Position numbers and translations under genes: made by a program. Under the pieces are notes generated by a model that saw nothing but the letters and a program-made list of their open reading frames with translations, was not told the origin of the DNA and did not search any database. Positions 31,215-39,796 of a DNA stretch of 64,000 nt are shown piece by piece (within the stretch, counting starts at the first letter, position 1; each line of letters opens with the position of its first letter). This stretch comes from Oscillospiraceae bacterium (GTDB taxonomy: Bacteria > Bacillota > Clostridia > Oscillospirales > Ruminococcaceae), in contig WRKM01000012.1 of assembly GCA_009778065.1 (NCBI GenBank), positions 1-64,000 on the forward strand. The letters run 5' to 3'.

Positions 31215-32581
31215 TTTATGAGTACTCCTTTACCGCGCCTTTTGAACGAAGGCAGACGTAAAAGCCCATCCTTTACGGCGTGGTCGCCATCTTTGTATGC
31301 AATCATATACGGCTCACCGAGCGAGGTTGTTTGACACAGATAATAAAGCAAAAATATGAGTCCGAGCGACAAGCCGTATAACCCCGCAAAGCTCGCCGAT
31401 ATTAAAAGAAGAATCCGCATTATTCGCAGTGTGTTAACGAGGTCACTATTTGAAACCACAAAGCCGCAAATACCCGTAACCGCCACAACCACCACAATAG
31501 CAGGGGAAATCAATTTCGCCGAAACTGCCGCCTCCCCGACAACAAGCCCTCCGATAATCGAGACAGCCTGACCTATAGACCTCGGCAGACGTATACCCGC
31601 CTCAATCAAAATTTCAAAAGCCACAAGCAATGAAAAAACCTCAAGAAACGTGGTAAAAGAAACCGCCTGTTTACTTTTTATAATCGCGAGCATTAAGTTA
31701 GTTGGGAGCATCTCATGATGAAAGGTGGTTATGCCGACATAAAACGCAGGAATTACAAGCGATAAAAACGCACCCGCATAACGGAGCAGGCGTACATAAG
31801 AGCCATGAGCGTAGTTTTGGGAATAATCCTCACCCGCCTGAAACAGCATATTAAACACGGCAGGTACAATAAAAGCAATCGGGTATCCATCTACAAGTAT
31901 CCCGATTTTACCTTCGGCGATGTTAGCGCAGAGCTTATCGGGGCGTTCGGTGTACATAACCTGCGGAAAAAGCGACCAACGACTGTCTTTGAGACATTCC
32001 TCAATACTGCATGTCGATTTTATAGCCCTTTCATTTATTTTTTCAAGCCGCGATAAAACCTCTTTTACTTTTTCGTCCTCTGTAACACCATCGAGATAAA
32101 TTACAGCGGCGTTTGTCTGTACAGCTTTACCGAGTTTTACGCTGTCTATCCTCAAAGCGTGGGTGTTTAAACGGCGTCTGATTAATGCGGTGTTAGTTCG
32201 TATGGCTTCTATAAAAGAATCCTTCGGTCCTTTTATGACGTTTTCGCTACCCGGCTCTGTTATGCCGCGCTTGTCAAAGCCGCGTGCATCATAAATAATT
32301 GCTTTATTCTCGCTGTCGATAATCAGTGCGGCGTTTCCCGAAAGAATATCGGTTGCTATTTCGAGCGGCTCTGTCTTTTGGCTCTGCGCCGCATGATACG
32401 CCTCGCCGCCGAGCGACAGGGGCTTTAAAATATCTTCGTTTACCGAACGCAAATTAACAAGCCCGTCAACAGCGACAAGAAGCGCGGGCTTGCTCTTACT
32501 GCCGCCTAAGAATAAATCAAAATATATAATATCATCGGGCTGTTTTAATATTTCTTTTATTTGAGCAGATAAAGATTGCAT
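31211..32581 (-). CDS. gerKA: GerKA-type germinant receptor A subunit
   Basis: 456 residues of the GerA family. Start ATG 32581 (MQSLSAQIKEILKQPDDIIYFDL) has the RBS AAAGGAGA; a frame extension to 32635 runs into the terminator hairpin of the preceding DNA. N-terminal soluble domains (about 1-230, including LINSARD-type segments), then the conserved membrane part: DGYPIAFIVPAVF, PAFYVGITTFHHEMLPTNLM, SIGQAVSIIGGLVVGEAAVSAKLISP. It forms the germinant receptor with KB and KC. First gene of the operon; the stop is overlapped by gerKC. Confidence 0.92.
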   Translation of the reverse strand: MQSLSAQIKEILKQPDDIIYFDLFLGGSKSKPALLVAVDGLVNLRSVNEDILKPLSLGGEAYHAAQSQKTEPLEIATDILSGNAALIIDSENKAIIYDARGFDKRGITEPGSENVIKGPKDSFIEAIRTNTALIRRRLNTHALRIDSVKLGKAVQTNAAVIYLDGVTEDEKVKEVLSRLEKINERAIKSTCSIEECLKDSRWSLFPQVMYTERPDKLCANIAEGKIGILVDGYPIAFIVPAVFNMLFQAGEDYSQNYAHGSYVRLLRYAGAFLSLVIPAFYVGITTFHHEMLPTNLMLAIIKSKQAVSFTTFLEVFSLLVAFEILIEAGIRLPRSIGQAVSIIGGLVVGEAAVSAKLISPAIVVVVAVTGICGFVVSNSDLVNTLRIMRILLLISASFAGLYGLSLGLIFLLYYLCQTTSLGEPYMIAYKDGDHAVKDGLLRLPSFKRRGKGVLIK

Positions 32582-32607
32582 ATGGTTTATTGTCTCCTTT
32601 ACGCAAA

Positions 32608-32671
32608 CAAAAAACAGGGTATGATTTAATTTCATGCCCTGTTATTATTTGCAGAACTGCTCTTTTTATTC
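32608..32671. repeat. 64-bp direct repeat A, with terminator hairpin
   Basis: 63 of 64 bases are identical to 38919-38982 (the only difference is G/T at position 44). The repeat holds a 12-bp stem with one wobble: AACAGGGTATGA (32613-32624), 7-base loop, TCATGCCCTGTT (32632-32643), followed on the minus strand by T6. It lies between gerKA and the giant surface gene. Confidence 0.9.
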
Positions 32672-32756
32672 TGCCTTAACCCTTTAAATCTAACGGCAAA
32701 GAGCATGAAATAATAGCGAAGATTAATTATATATTATTTAAAAACATATACCCAAG

Positions 32757-32773
32757 AGGGACTATTAGTCCCT
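32757..32773. promoter_or_regulatory. Short hairpin overlapping the surface-protein promoter
   Basis: AGGGACT (32757-32763), ATT, AGTCCCT (32767-32773), followed by T-rich sequence. It could be a terminator against upstream read-through or an operator overlapping the -35 region. Confidence 0.5.
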
Positions 32774-32785
32774 TTATTTTTGTGC

Positions 32786-32791
32786 TATAAT
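32786..32791 (+). promoter_or_regulatory. Extended -10 promoter of the giant surface protein
   Basis: TATAAT (32786-32791) with TGC directly in front (extended -10); no good -35 box 17 bp upstream. RBS GGGGG about 6 bases before the ATG at 32836. Confidence 0.55.
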
Positions 32792-32835
32792 GGTTTATAT
32801 CTAAATTTATTTTGAAATTTTAGGGGGATTTTATT

Positions 32836-35800
32836 ATGACAATTCATAAACCAAAACTGAAATTTACAGCACTTGTCCTCGCTCTTTCTATACTTTTCTG
32901 CGCTACGCTCGGGTATGGGGCGTGGTTTAGTACTTATGCGAATGATTATGACGACCCTAATGCGGTCGAGGTTACGTCGGACGCCGCGTTACGTACCGAA
33001 CTGACCGACCAACTTAAGTACTGGAGAAAAACAACAGTAATACCTTCCGGTGCAGATGTATGGATTTCAGGCACATCGATTGCGTTTCAAAACGCACACG
33101 CTACTTCCGGGGCGGAAGTGCTGCGCGTATACGGCAAGCTTAACCTTGAGCAAAGTTTAATCCTTTATCCGTCCGTAAAACTTGTAGTTGAAGACGGCGG
33201 GGAAGTGATTGTTTTTAATGATAGTGAAATTCGGGTTCTACCGCGAGCATCCGCGACTGTTGACCATAATATTATTATTAAAAGCGGCGGGACTTTAACC
33301 CTCGGCGGAAGCGTAGGCACCGCACGAAACGGAAACCTTACCAACGGCTCTATAGGCATTACCGGGGCTAATTCACCCTCATCTATTTTGATTGAAGCAG
33401 GCGGTACGCTAAACATAGGCAGAACAGACTTCGATGCGACCGGAACTTTGAATAACGGCGGCGGCGACGGTCAAAACAGATATGGCGGCGTTATTCATAA
33501 CTACGGTACAATCAATGTAGAACGAGGTGGAATTAATAACGATAACTCAGAAGACACTTCTAAACCGGCTGAAATAACAAACTACGCAACGGGCAAAATA
33601 AACGTATCAGCCGGTACCTCAATAAGCGGAAACCCGATTGCCGGAGATTTTAAACCGCCGACAATCAGCCTATCTGTGCCGGGTATAGTTGCGAACACAG
33701 CCTATTCCCACCAATTAGAAACCGCCGCGACAGGGAGCGTTACGTGGAGCGGGTTTGAGCGTTATTATAACAGCCAAACGCTTAACTTTTCCCCAAGCGA
33801 CGGAGTATTATCGGGAATCGGAAGTTCAACTACGGGGTCATCGACTTTTGCTGTAACGGCGACAGGCGACTACGGTTCTCACACGCAGTTTTTTGCTATC
33901 CCTGTTGCTTCTATAGAGTTTCATGAGCAGGAGGGATATTTGTACGAAGGTACGGCGGGGACTGTGAATGTTCCTGTTACACATAGTTTTACCTCTACTG
34001 CTGTTGAATTAAAAGGCTTTGATACAACCACGCAAAAGGAAATCGACCCGCCCGCGGGAATATCGCTGTCCGGGGGATTACCCGCATCGGGCGGTCAAAC
34101 GGTAAATATGCCAATTGCGGCTTCAACAGCGGCAAAACAAGGGACATATCCGTTACGTTTAAAAATTACGCAAACACAGGGAGGTATACCTTATATTTAT
34201 TACGCGCCGCTTGAAGTCACCGTAGGTAAACCGCGATATATTACAGTGAGTAGGGTAGGCAACGATTACTCCACGCAAGCCGGCACAGCTAAAAATTTTG
34301 TTTATAGCGTAGATATGCTCGGGATTCCGGGAAAGACTTATACCGCCGCTGATTTGAATTTAAGCTTTACTCCCGCCTTACCGGCGGACGTTACGGCGAG
34401 TTTAGCAGTACCCGCCGATGACGGCTCTTCCAAAACTTCTACGCTTACATTAAACATCACAAGCGCGATAACGACAGGCGATTATCACGGAACGATTACA
34501 ATAGATGGCGTAAAATCAAACAGCTTCGGCTTTACCGTGGGTAAAGCTTCTACCACGAATACAGGCGGCAAGAACTTTACAGTGACTTACGGCACTGGCG
34601 GCGTAAATTCTATGGATATTAATCTTGCTGAACAGATTATTAGTGGCGGTCTTTCTCAATATCTTTTTGAATTTGACTCCGGTGCGGGTGCGCGGTCTTA
34701 TACCATAGAAGATAACAGTACGGGAGCGGGTACGATTAATAATGCTACCAATATTCTCACCGTAACTAAGTGCGGGACTTTTGTAATCAGTGTCGAAACG
34801 GCGGCAACCGCCTCTAACGGCGCGGCAGATAAGGTTACATCAACACTTACGGTAAATCCTAAGAGAATAACAAACGTGCCGGGCATTTCGGAAGAGTCGA
34901 CCAGAGTATATGACGGCGAAACAAAAGTAACCTTGACAATTAATAGTGCTATAGTTGGTTGGTCTGACAAGGTGAACACCGCTGATGATGTTGCGTATCA
35001 TATCGGTACGCTTGCAGGGGAAATGCAAACCCCAAACGTAGGACTTAACCCGATTACAATTACCGGAGCATTGGGATTAGTGGGCGATGATGCGTGGCGT
35101 TATGTTTTAACACCGTCGGCAGGTTTCCCTCCCCTCTCCCTTAATATCACCCGTAAACCTATAACTTTTAACGGAACGGTTACGGTTGAAAAGGAATATG
35201 ACGGGACTAACGCATTTACTAACGATAAAATTACAATAAACCAACCGCGTAATTTTACGGGCGTTATTGCCGGCGATATTGTAGAATTAAGCGCGGCGGG
35301 CGTAACATTTACGTCTTCAAGCCTGACCGCGGGAGGTCCTTATACAACCTCGCGAAGCGGCACTTACTCGCTTACGGGTCCTCAAGCGGGGAATTACTCC
35401 ATAGATAGTACTACTATCTCTGCTCCGGCTACAATATTCCAGACAGCCGCAAATAATACACCCAAAAGACCAATTGACGGTGTCAATCCCAACCCGTATG
35501 AAGTAACTTACGGTTCCGGTGGCGTAGCGTCTATGGATTTTGACCTTGAAGAATATAAAGAGGAGCTTTTCACTTTTGGAGCCGGTGCGGGTGCGGGTAC
35601 GCGTACTTATACCATAGAAGGCGGTACGGGCGCGGGTACAATTTCGGGAAGTACTCTGAAAGTAACCCGAACGGGAACTTTTCATATAGGCGTTGTGACG
35701 GCGGCAAGTACTAACCACTGGCCATCGCAAAAGGTTGTTTCAGAATTTAAAGTAAACCCTAAGTTGGTCACAGACTTGCCGACTATATCGGCAGAATCTA

Positions 35801-38800
35801 AGCCCTATGACGGAAATACGAATATAGAATTAACACTATCAAAAGACATAGACAAGGTAAATAGCGCGGATGATATTCAGTTCGTAAACAACTTTACAGG
35901 AACGGCAGATAGTAAAGATGTGGGAAATGATATAGACGTTGATGTAACAGGAAACTTGTTGATATTTGGGGCTGATACATGGAAGTATACACTATCGACT
36001 CAACCAACAACCACAGTTTTAAAAGCTGATATAACCCCAAAAGAAATAACTTTTGTCGGAACGATTACGGCTGAAAAGGTGTTTAATAATACAGTTGCGT
36101 TTACAAACGTACAAATAGAAATCGAAGACCCCGGTGACTTTGCTGTAGGCGAGGTTATCAGCGGCGATGATGTGGTTTTAAGCAAAACGGGCGTGACGTT
36201 AACCGCTACGGGTTCAGCAGTGGGAACGTATTCCAATATTGCTACTCCACCTACTCTCACGGTAAACGGTAGTTTCTCGCTTACAGGCACTCATGCAGGG
36301 AATTACAGCTTATTAAATGCGAGCAGTATTGCCGTTTCGGCTGAAATAATTCGCGATTCTGCCGTAAATACGGGTGATAAAGAATATACAGTAACTTACG
36401 GTACGGACATAAGTTCTATGACGATTAATCTTGAAGATATAAGAAATGAACTTTTCGTCTTCGGCGAGGGTGCAGATGCGGGTGCGAGGAGTTATAGCAT
36501 AGAAGACGGCGGGACGGGTACGGGTACAATTTCGGGCAATAATCTCAATGTAACCGCGTGCGGGACTTTTGAAATAGGCGTCATAACGGGACCAACCACG
36601 AACTTCGGAACAGCTGATAAGGTTATATCTACTCTTACGGTAAGCCCTATGATAATCACCGCCGCAGATTTACCCGTATTATCAGCAACCAACAAAACTT
36701 ATGACGGTAATGGTGCTATAACCATAACAATATCACCGACAACCGTACCTAATAGCGCAAAGGCAAAAGCCGCAGACACTGTTTCTTTCGTCCACGATTA
36801 TGAGGGGACAGCAGATAGAAATGCGGGAGATGATAAAGCTGTCGCCATAACAGGAAGTTTATCATTAGGTGGTACTGATGCGTGGATGTATGAGTTAGAT
36901 GAGCAACCTGACACTTCAGATGTAACTGTGAACATAGAACCCAAAGAGATAAGCTTTGCCGGGTTAGTTACAGCCGAAAAGGAATATGACGGAACTGACA
37001 CGTTTACCTCCGCGCAGATTACGGTTGTTACTAATTCGTTCGGCTTGGGCGATATTATAGGAAGCGATGTTGTAAGGTTAAGCGCGGCGAACGTGACATT
37101 AATCTCTACAGGTACAGATGTGGGAAGTTATTCAACCTCGCAAAGCGGAGATTACACCCTTTCGGGAACTCACGCACTCAATTACAGCTTGCTGTATGCA
37201 GACAACATTTCCGCTTCGGCTGAAATAACAAAAAGAGGTATCGGCGGCACGGTGGGCATTTCAGTTACCCACGCGGTTCCGGGTTCCGGTATAATAATCG
37301 CAGACGACACTTTGAAAGTAGATACTACAGCACTAACCCCCGCAAATCTTGTCCCGACACTTGACTATCAATGGTTCAGGAACGGCGTAGAGATTCCGGG
37401 AGAGACAACTGACAGTTATATCGTTGATGCAACGGATGACCCGAAGGGTACAAAGATTCACGTAGAAGTTACAGCCACGGGGAACTTCAAAGGCGAGCTT
37501 ACAAGCGGAGATGTTGAAATAGGAAAAATACCCCTTGTAAACGATATTTCAATAACTTTTCCCGATAATGAAGACCTCGGAGTAGGTACAGAGCTTACAG
37601 TGGGCGGTGATGTGATTAACGGTCTGACCGATGGCAACCACTACGAGATTAAATGGTATCGTGACGATGTAGAACTAAGCGGTGAAACGGGTACAACGTA
37701 TATTATTACCGAAGATGACCTCGGAACAACCATTTCGGTAGAAGTCACAGGCATAGGAGACTATTCAGGTACAGTCGGGGAAAATATAGATATAATTGTA
37801 CCCTTTGAAATTCATTATCACAACAATTTCGGCGATAATGAAACTCACACAGACGATGTTTTAGGCGGAGATGAGTATTACATAATGGACAGGGGCGAGT
37901 CGTTTTCCACTCGAAACGGATATAGACTTACCCGCTGGACAACCGAAAAAGACGGCACGGGAACATCCTATGCCCCCGACGAAAATATTAGCCGAATAAT
38001 AGAAAATATAACGCTGTACGCACAGTGGGCGCAGGTTATATCGGAGGATACTAAAAATAAAATTATTATTGGTGACGGTCTGACGGATGCGGTTCATGTA
38101 TTTGAAAATAAATACATTCTCGACTTAGAGCAAGTCCTGATTGACGGTCATGAGTTAGACTTAATGCCGGCAGTGGATGCAATGCTTCTCAGTGGTTATC
38201 CGGGATATGGCAATGATGTCGGTGATGCTGTAGAGGGTAGCGTAATTATTACGCTTTATAAAGAGTTTCTCACTTTCCTGCCGAACGGCTCCTACACACT
38301 TTCGGTTAAATTCTTATACGAAGAGCCGATTGACATTGAATTTTTGATTGAACATTATGGCTCTGTACCCGATAATAACGAGCCGGACAACGGCGGCGGT
38401 GGCGGCGGTAGCGGCAGCGGTGGCGGCGGCAGTGGCAGTGGCGGCGGCGGCAGTGGTGGCGGCGGCGGGAATAGTCCGAGAGTACCCGAAAGAGTCCCCT
38501 TAAATAGGAACTCGGACGATAATTCTCCGAACGATGATAATAATAATGATACAGACGATGATTCAGATGAAAATGATTTAACAGATGATGATAATGACGA
38601 AAATAATGAAAATGAAAACAATCAGTCCGATGACGACTCAGATGGCAACAATTCCGGTGCCGATGATAATGACAACAGTGGAAACACTCATTTCGGTGAT
38701 GATTCCGGCGGTAATTACACTGCATCTGATGACTCGGATAATAACGCAGTCGCCACAGATTCCGACAGCAAGTCAAATCCGGCGACCGGCGTAAGAGAAG

Positions 38801-38895
38801 TTGTTTGGTTTACGTCAATAGCCGCGCTGTTTGCTGTTTGGAGCAAACCAAAAATAAGAGAGTACATGACAAAAGGCTTGAAACATAAGAGTTAG
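32836..38895 (+). CDS. Giant sortase-anchored surface protein with YDG-type repeats
   Basis: 2019 residues. Signal peptide 1-36; residues about 45-275 a Gly/Asn-rich beta-solenoid-like region; about 280-370 a putative Ig/cadherin-like domain; three diverged units of about 300 residues (574-872, 872-1175, 1176-1465), each with a TYG segment and paired YDG motifs (KEYDGTNAF, KPYDGNTNI, KTYDGNGAI, KEYDGTDTF); two Ig-like domains with YQWFRNG and IKWYRDD; an InlB-type repeat (about 1657-1734) ending ITLYAQW; a Gly/Ser linker (about 1852-1880), a long Asp/Asn-rich stretch, then NPATG (1981-1985), a hydrophobic segment and a Lys-rich tail. That end fits a sortase signal of NPxTG type. Probable adhesin or stalk protein; no sortase gene is in the window. 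Confidence 0.85.
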   Translation: MTIHKPKLKFTALVLALSILFCATLGYGAWFSTYANDYDDPNAVEVTSDAALRTELTDQLKYWRKTTVIPSGADVWISGTSIAFQNAHATSGAEVLRVYGKLNLEQSLILYPSVKLVVEDGGEVIVFNDSEIRVLPRASATVDHNIIIKSGGTLTLGGSVGTARNGNLTNGSIGITGANSPSSILIEAGGTLNIGRTDFDATGTLNNGGGDGQNRYGGVIHNYGTINVERGGINNDNSEDTSKPAEITNYATGKINVSAGTSISGNPIAGDFKPPTISLSVPGIVANTAYSHQLETAATGSVTWSGFERYYNSQTLNFSPSDGVLSGIGSSTTGSSTFAVTATGDYGSHTQFFAIPVASIEFHEQEGYLYEGTAGTVNVPVTHSFTSTAVELKGFDTTTQKEIDPPAGISLSGGLPASGGQTVNMPIAASTAAKQGTYPLRLKITQTQGGIPYIYYAPLEVTVGKPRYITVSRVGNDYSTQAGTAKNFVYSVDMLGIPGKTYTAADLNLSFTPALPADVTASLAVPADDGSSKTSTLTLNITSAITTGDYHGTITIDGVKSNSFGFTVGKASTTNTGGKNFTVTYGTGGVNSMDINLAEQIISGGLSQYLFEFDSGAGARSYTIEDNSTGAGTINNATNILTVTKCGTFVISVETAATASNGAADKVTSTLTVNPKRITNVPGISEESTRVYDGETKVTLTINSAIVGWSDKVNTADDVAYHIGTLAGEMQTPNVGLNPITITGALGLVGDDAWRYVLTPSAGFPPLSLNITRKPITFNGTVTVEKEYDGTNAFTNDKITINQPRNFTGVIAGDIVELSAAGVTFTSSSLTAGGPYTTSRSGTYSLTGPQAGNYSIDSTTISAPATIFQTAANNTPKRPIDGVNPNPYEVTYGSGGVASMDFDLEEYKEELFTFGAGAGAGTRTYTIEGGTGAGTISGSTLKVTRTGTFHIGVVTAASTNHWPSQKVVSEFKVNPKLVTDLPTISAESKPYDGNTNIELTLSKDIDKVNSADDIQFVNNFTGTADSKDVGNDIDVDVTGNLLIFGADTWKYTLSTQPTTTVLKADITPKEITFVGTITAEKVFNNTVAFTNVQIEIEDPGDFAVGEVISGDDVVLSKTGVTLTATGSAVGTYSNIATPPTLTVNGSFSLTGTHAGNYSLLNASSIAVSAEIIRDSAVNTGDKEYTVTYGTDISSMTINLEDIRNELFVFGEGADAGARSYSIEDGGTGTGTISGNNLNVTACGTFEIGVITGPTTNFGTADKVISTLTVSPMIITAADLPVLSATNKTYDGNGAITITISPTTVPNSAKAKAADTVSFVHDYEGTADRNAGDDKAVAITGSLSLGGTDAWMYELDEQPDTSDVTVNIEPKEISFAGLVTAEKEYDGTDTFTSAQITVVTNSFGLGDIIGSDVVRLSAANVTLISTGTDVGSYSTSQSGDYTLSGTHALNYSLLYADNISASAEITKRGIGGTVGISVTHAVPGSGIIIADDTLKVDTTALTPANLVPTLDYQWFRNGVEIPGETTDSYIVDATDDPKGTKIHVEVTATGNFKGELTSGDVEIGKIPLVNDISITFPDNEDLGVGTELTVGGDVINGLTDGNHYEIKWYRDDVELSGETGTTYIITEDDLGTTISVEVTGIGDYSGTVGENIDIIVPFEIHYHNNFGDNETHTDDVLGGDEYYIMDRGESFSTRNGYRLTRWTTEKDGTGTSYAPDENISRIIENITLYAQWAQVISEDTKNKIIIGDGLTDAVHVFENKYILDLEQVLIDGHELDLMPAVDAMLLSGYPGYGNDVGDAVEGSVIITLYKEFLTFLPNGSYTLSVKFLYEEPIDIEFLIEHYGSVPDNNEPDNGGGGGGSGSGGGGSGSGGGGSGGGGGNSPRVPERVPLNRNSDDNSPNDDNNNDTDDDSDENDLTDDDNDENNENENNQSDDDSDGNNSGADDNDNSGNTHFGDDSGGNYTASDDSDNNAVATDSDSKSNPATGVREVVWFTSIAALFAVWSKPKIREYMTKGLKHKS
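34555..37230 (+). repeat. Three tandem 0.9-kb coding repeats (YDG modules)
   Basis: Units at about 34555-35450, 35451-36360 and 36361-37230. Each starts with a VTYG segment, has a SYTIE/TYTIEG turn, an LTVNP-like joint and two YDG-type domains ending with AGNYS/LNYS. Protein identity between units is moderate, so the duplications are old and not prone to slippage. Confidence 0.8.
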
Positions 38896-38918
38896 AGTGC
38901 TTAGAAAAAAATAAAAAT

Positions 38919-38982
38919 CAAAAAACAGGGTATGATTTAATTTCATGCCCTGTTATTATTTTCAGAACTGCTCTTTTTATTC
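38919..38982. repeat. 64-bp direct repeat B, with birA terminator
   Basis: Same 64 bases as repeat A with one mismatch. The birA stop codon lies inside this copy, and the hairpin (38924-38954) followed by T6 on the minus strand is the birA terminator. The two copies are 6311 bp apart and bracket the surface-protein gene. Confidence 0.9.
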
Positions 38983-39705
38983 CTCCCTCACCAACATAAC
39001 CTCCCCCGAAGAAAGTGCGTTTATTCTCCCCTCGCCGTCTTTTACGAGAAGCCTTCCGCTGTCGTCTATGCCCGTCACCGTGCCGAAAAACTTCTCATTA
39101 TTTTGCATATAAGAAATATTAAGCCCCATAAGGCAGGACAAAGCCCTGTATTCGTCCATGAAAGAGGGGCTTAAATCGCGGCATAACCCGTAAAACTCAT
39201 TAATCACCCCTGCCGCGAGTTCTTCCCGCATACAGGTCGGTTTTTCATTACGCTCAAATACAGCCGCCGCGTTTAAATCGGGAAAATCTGAAAAATCTGT
39301 CGTGAAATTTATACCGATTCCGACGATTACATAGTCTTGTGCGGATTCGGCTAAAATTCCGCAGATTTTTCTCCCGCCGAGAAGTATGTCGTTTACCCAC
39401 TTTATTTGCGCTTTTTTTCCTGTAAGCCTCTCTACGGCTCGGCAGACAGCAACGGCGGCAGCGGGGGTTATCAGTGTTGTGTTTTGAACATCGCGCAGAA
39501 TAACGCTCATGTATATACCCGTTTCGGGCGGCGAATAAAATCTACGCTCAAACCTGCCGCGTCCTGCGGTTTGCTTTTCGGCAAAAAAAATGTCATAAGC
39601 GGCGGCGTTTTCTTTCGCCGCGATGTTCGTTGAGCCTGTTTCGTCAAGAGCTAAAATCCGCAGATTTTCATTTTTTAACAGGGTTTTTATTATTTTTGTG
39701 TTCAT
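38977..39705 (-). CDS. birA: Biotin--[acetyl-CoA-carboxylase] ligase, without HTH domain
   Basis: Start ATG 39705 (MNTKIIKTLLKNENLRILAL) has the RBS AGAGGAAT; a longer frame to 39837 is not supported. 242 residues: catalytic domain with DETGSTNIAAKE, the biotin-binding loop KQTAGRGRFERRFYSPPETGIYMSVIL (GRGR), LTGKKAQIKWVNDILLGGRKICGILAES and VIVGIGINFT, then the C-terminal SH3-like domain (NEKFFGTVTGIDDSGRLLVKDGEG). It attaches biotin to carboxylase carrier proteins. No N-terminal DNA-binding domain, so it is a monofunctional ligase and not a repressor. Its promoter region is shared with the divergent methyltransferase. Confidence 0.93.
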   Translation of the reverse strand: MNTKIIKTLLKNENLRILALDETGSTNIAAKENAAAYDIFFAEKQTAGRGRFERRFYSPPETGIYMSVILRDVQNTTLITPAAAVAVCRAVERLTGKKAQIKWVNDILLGGRKICGILAESAQDYVIVGIGINFTTDFSDFPDLNAAAVFERNEKPTCMREELAAGVINEFYGLCRDLSPSFMDEYRALSCLMGLNISYMQNNEKFFGTVTGIDDSGRLLVKDGEGRINALSSGEVMLVREE

Positions 39706-39730
39706 AATTCCTCTTTTTTGAAAATAAGAC

Positions 39731-39759
39731 TTGCCTTTTAATGTAAATTGTGGTAAAAT
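39731..39759 (+). promoter_or_regulatory. Promoter of the restriction-modification operon
   Basis: TTGCCT (39731-39736), 17-bp spacer, TAAAAT (39754-39759). An inverted repeat TACAAAC (39762-39768) / GTTTGTA (39787-39793) lies between the -10 box and the RBS and could be an operator. Confidence 0.65.
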
Positions 39760-39796
39760 AATACAAACAAAACTATATATTGAAAGGTTTGTAAAA

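Noticed and set aside
38306-38776. Minus-strand His/Cys/Arg-rich ORF at the end of the surface gene
   Set aside because: Antisense of the Gly/Ser linker and Asp/Asn run; composition is an artefact of the repeats.
32608-38982. 64-bp repeats as a target-site duplication or as att sites of an integrative element
   Set aside because: Transposon duplications are 2-14 bp, and no integrase or transposase gene is between the copies; kept only as a recombination-prone direct repeat.
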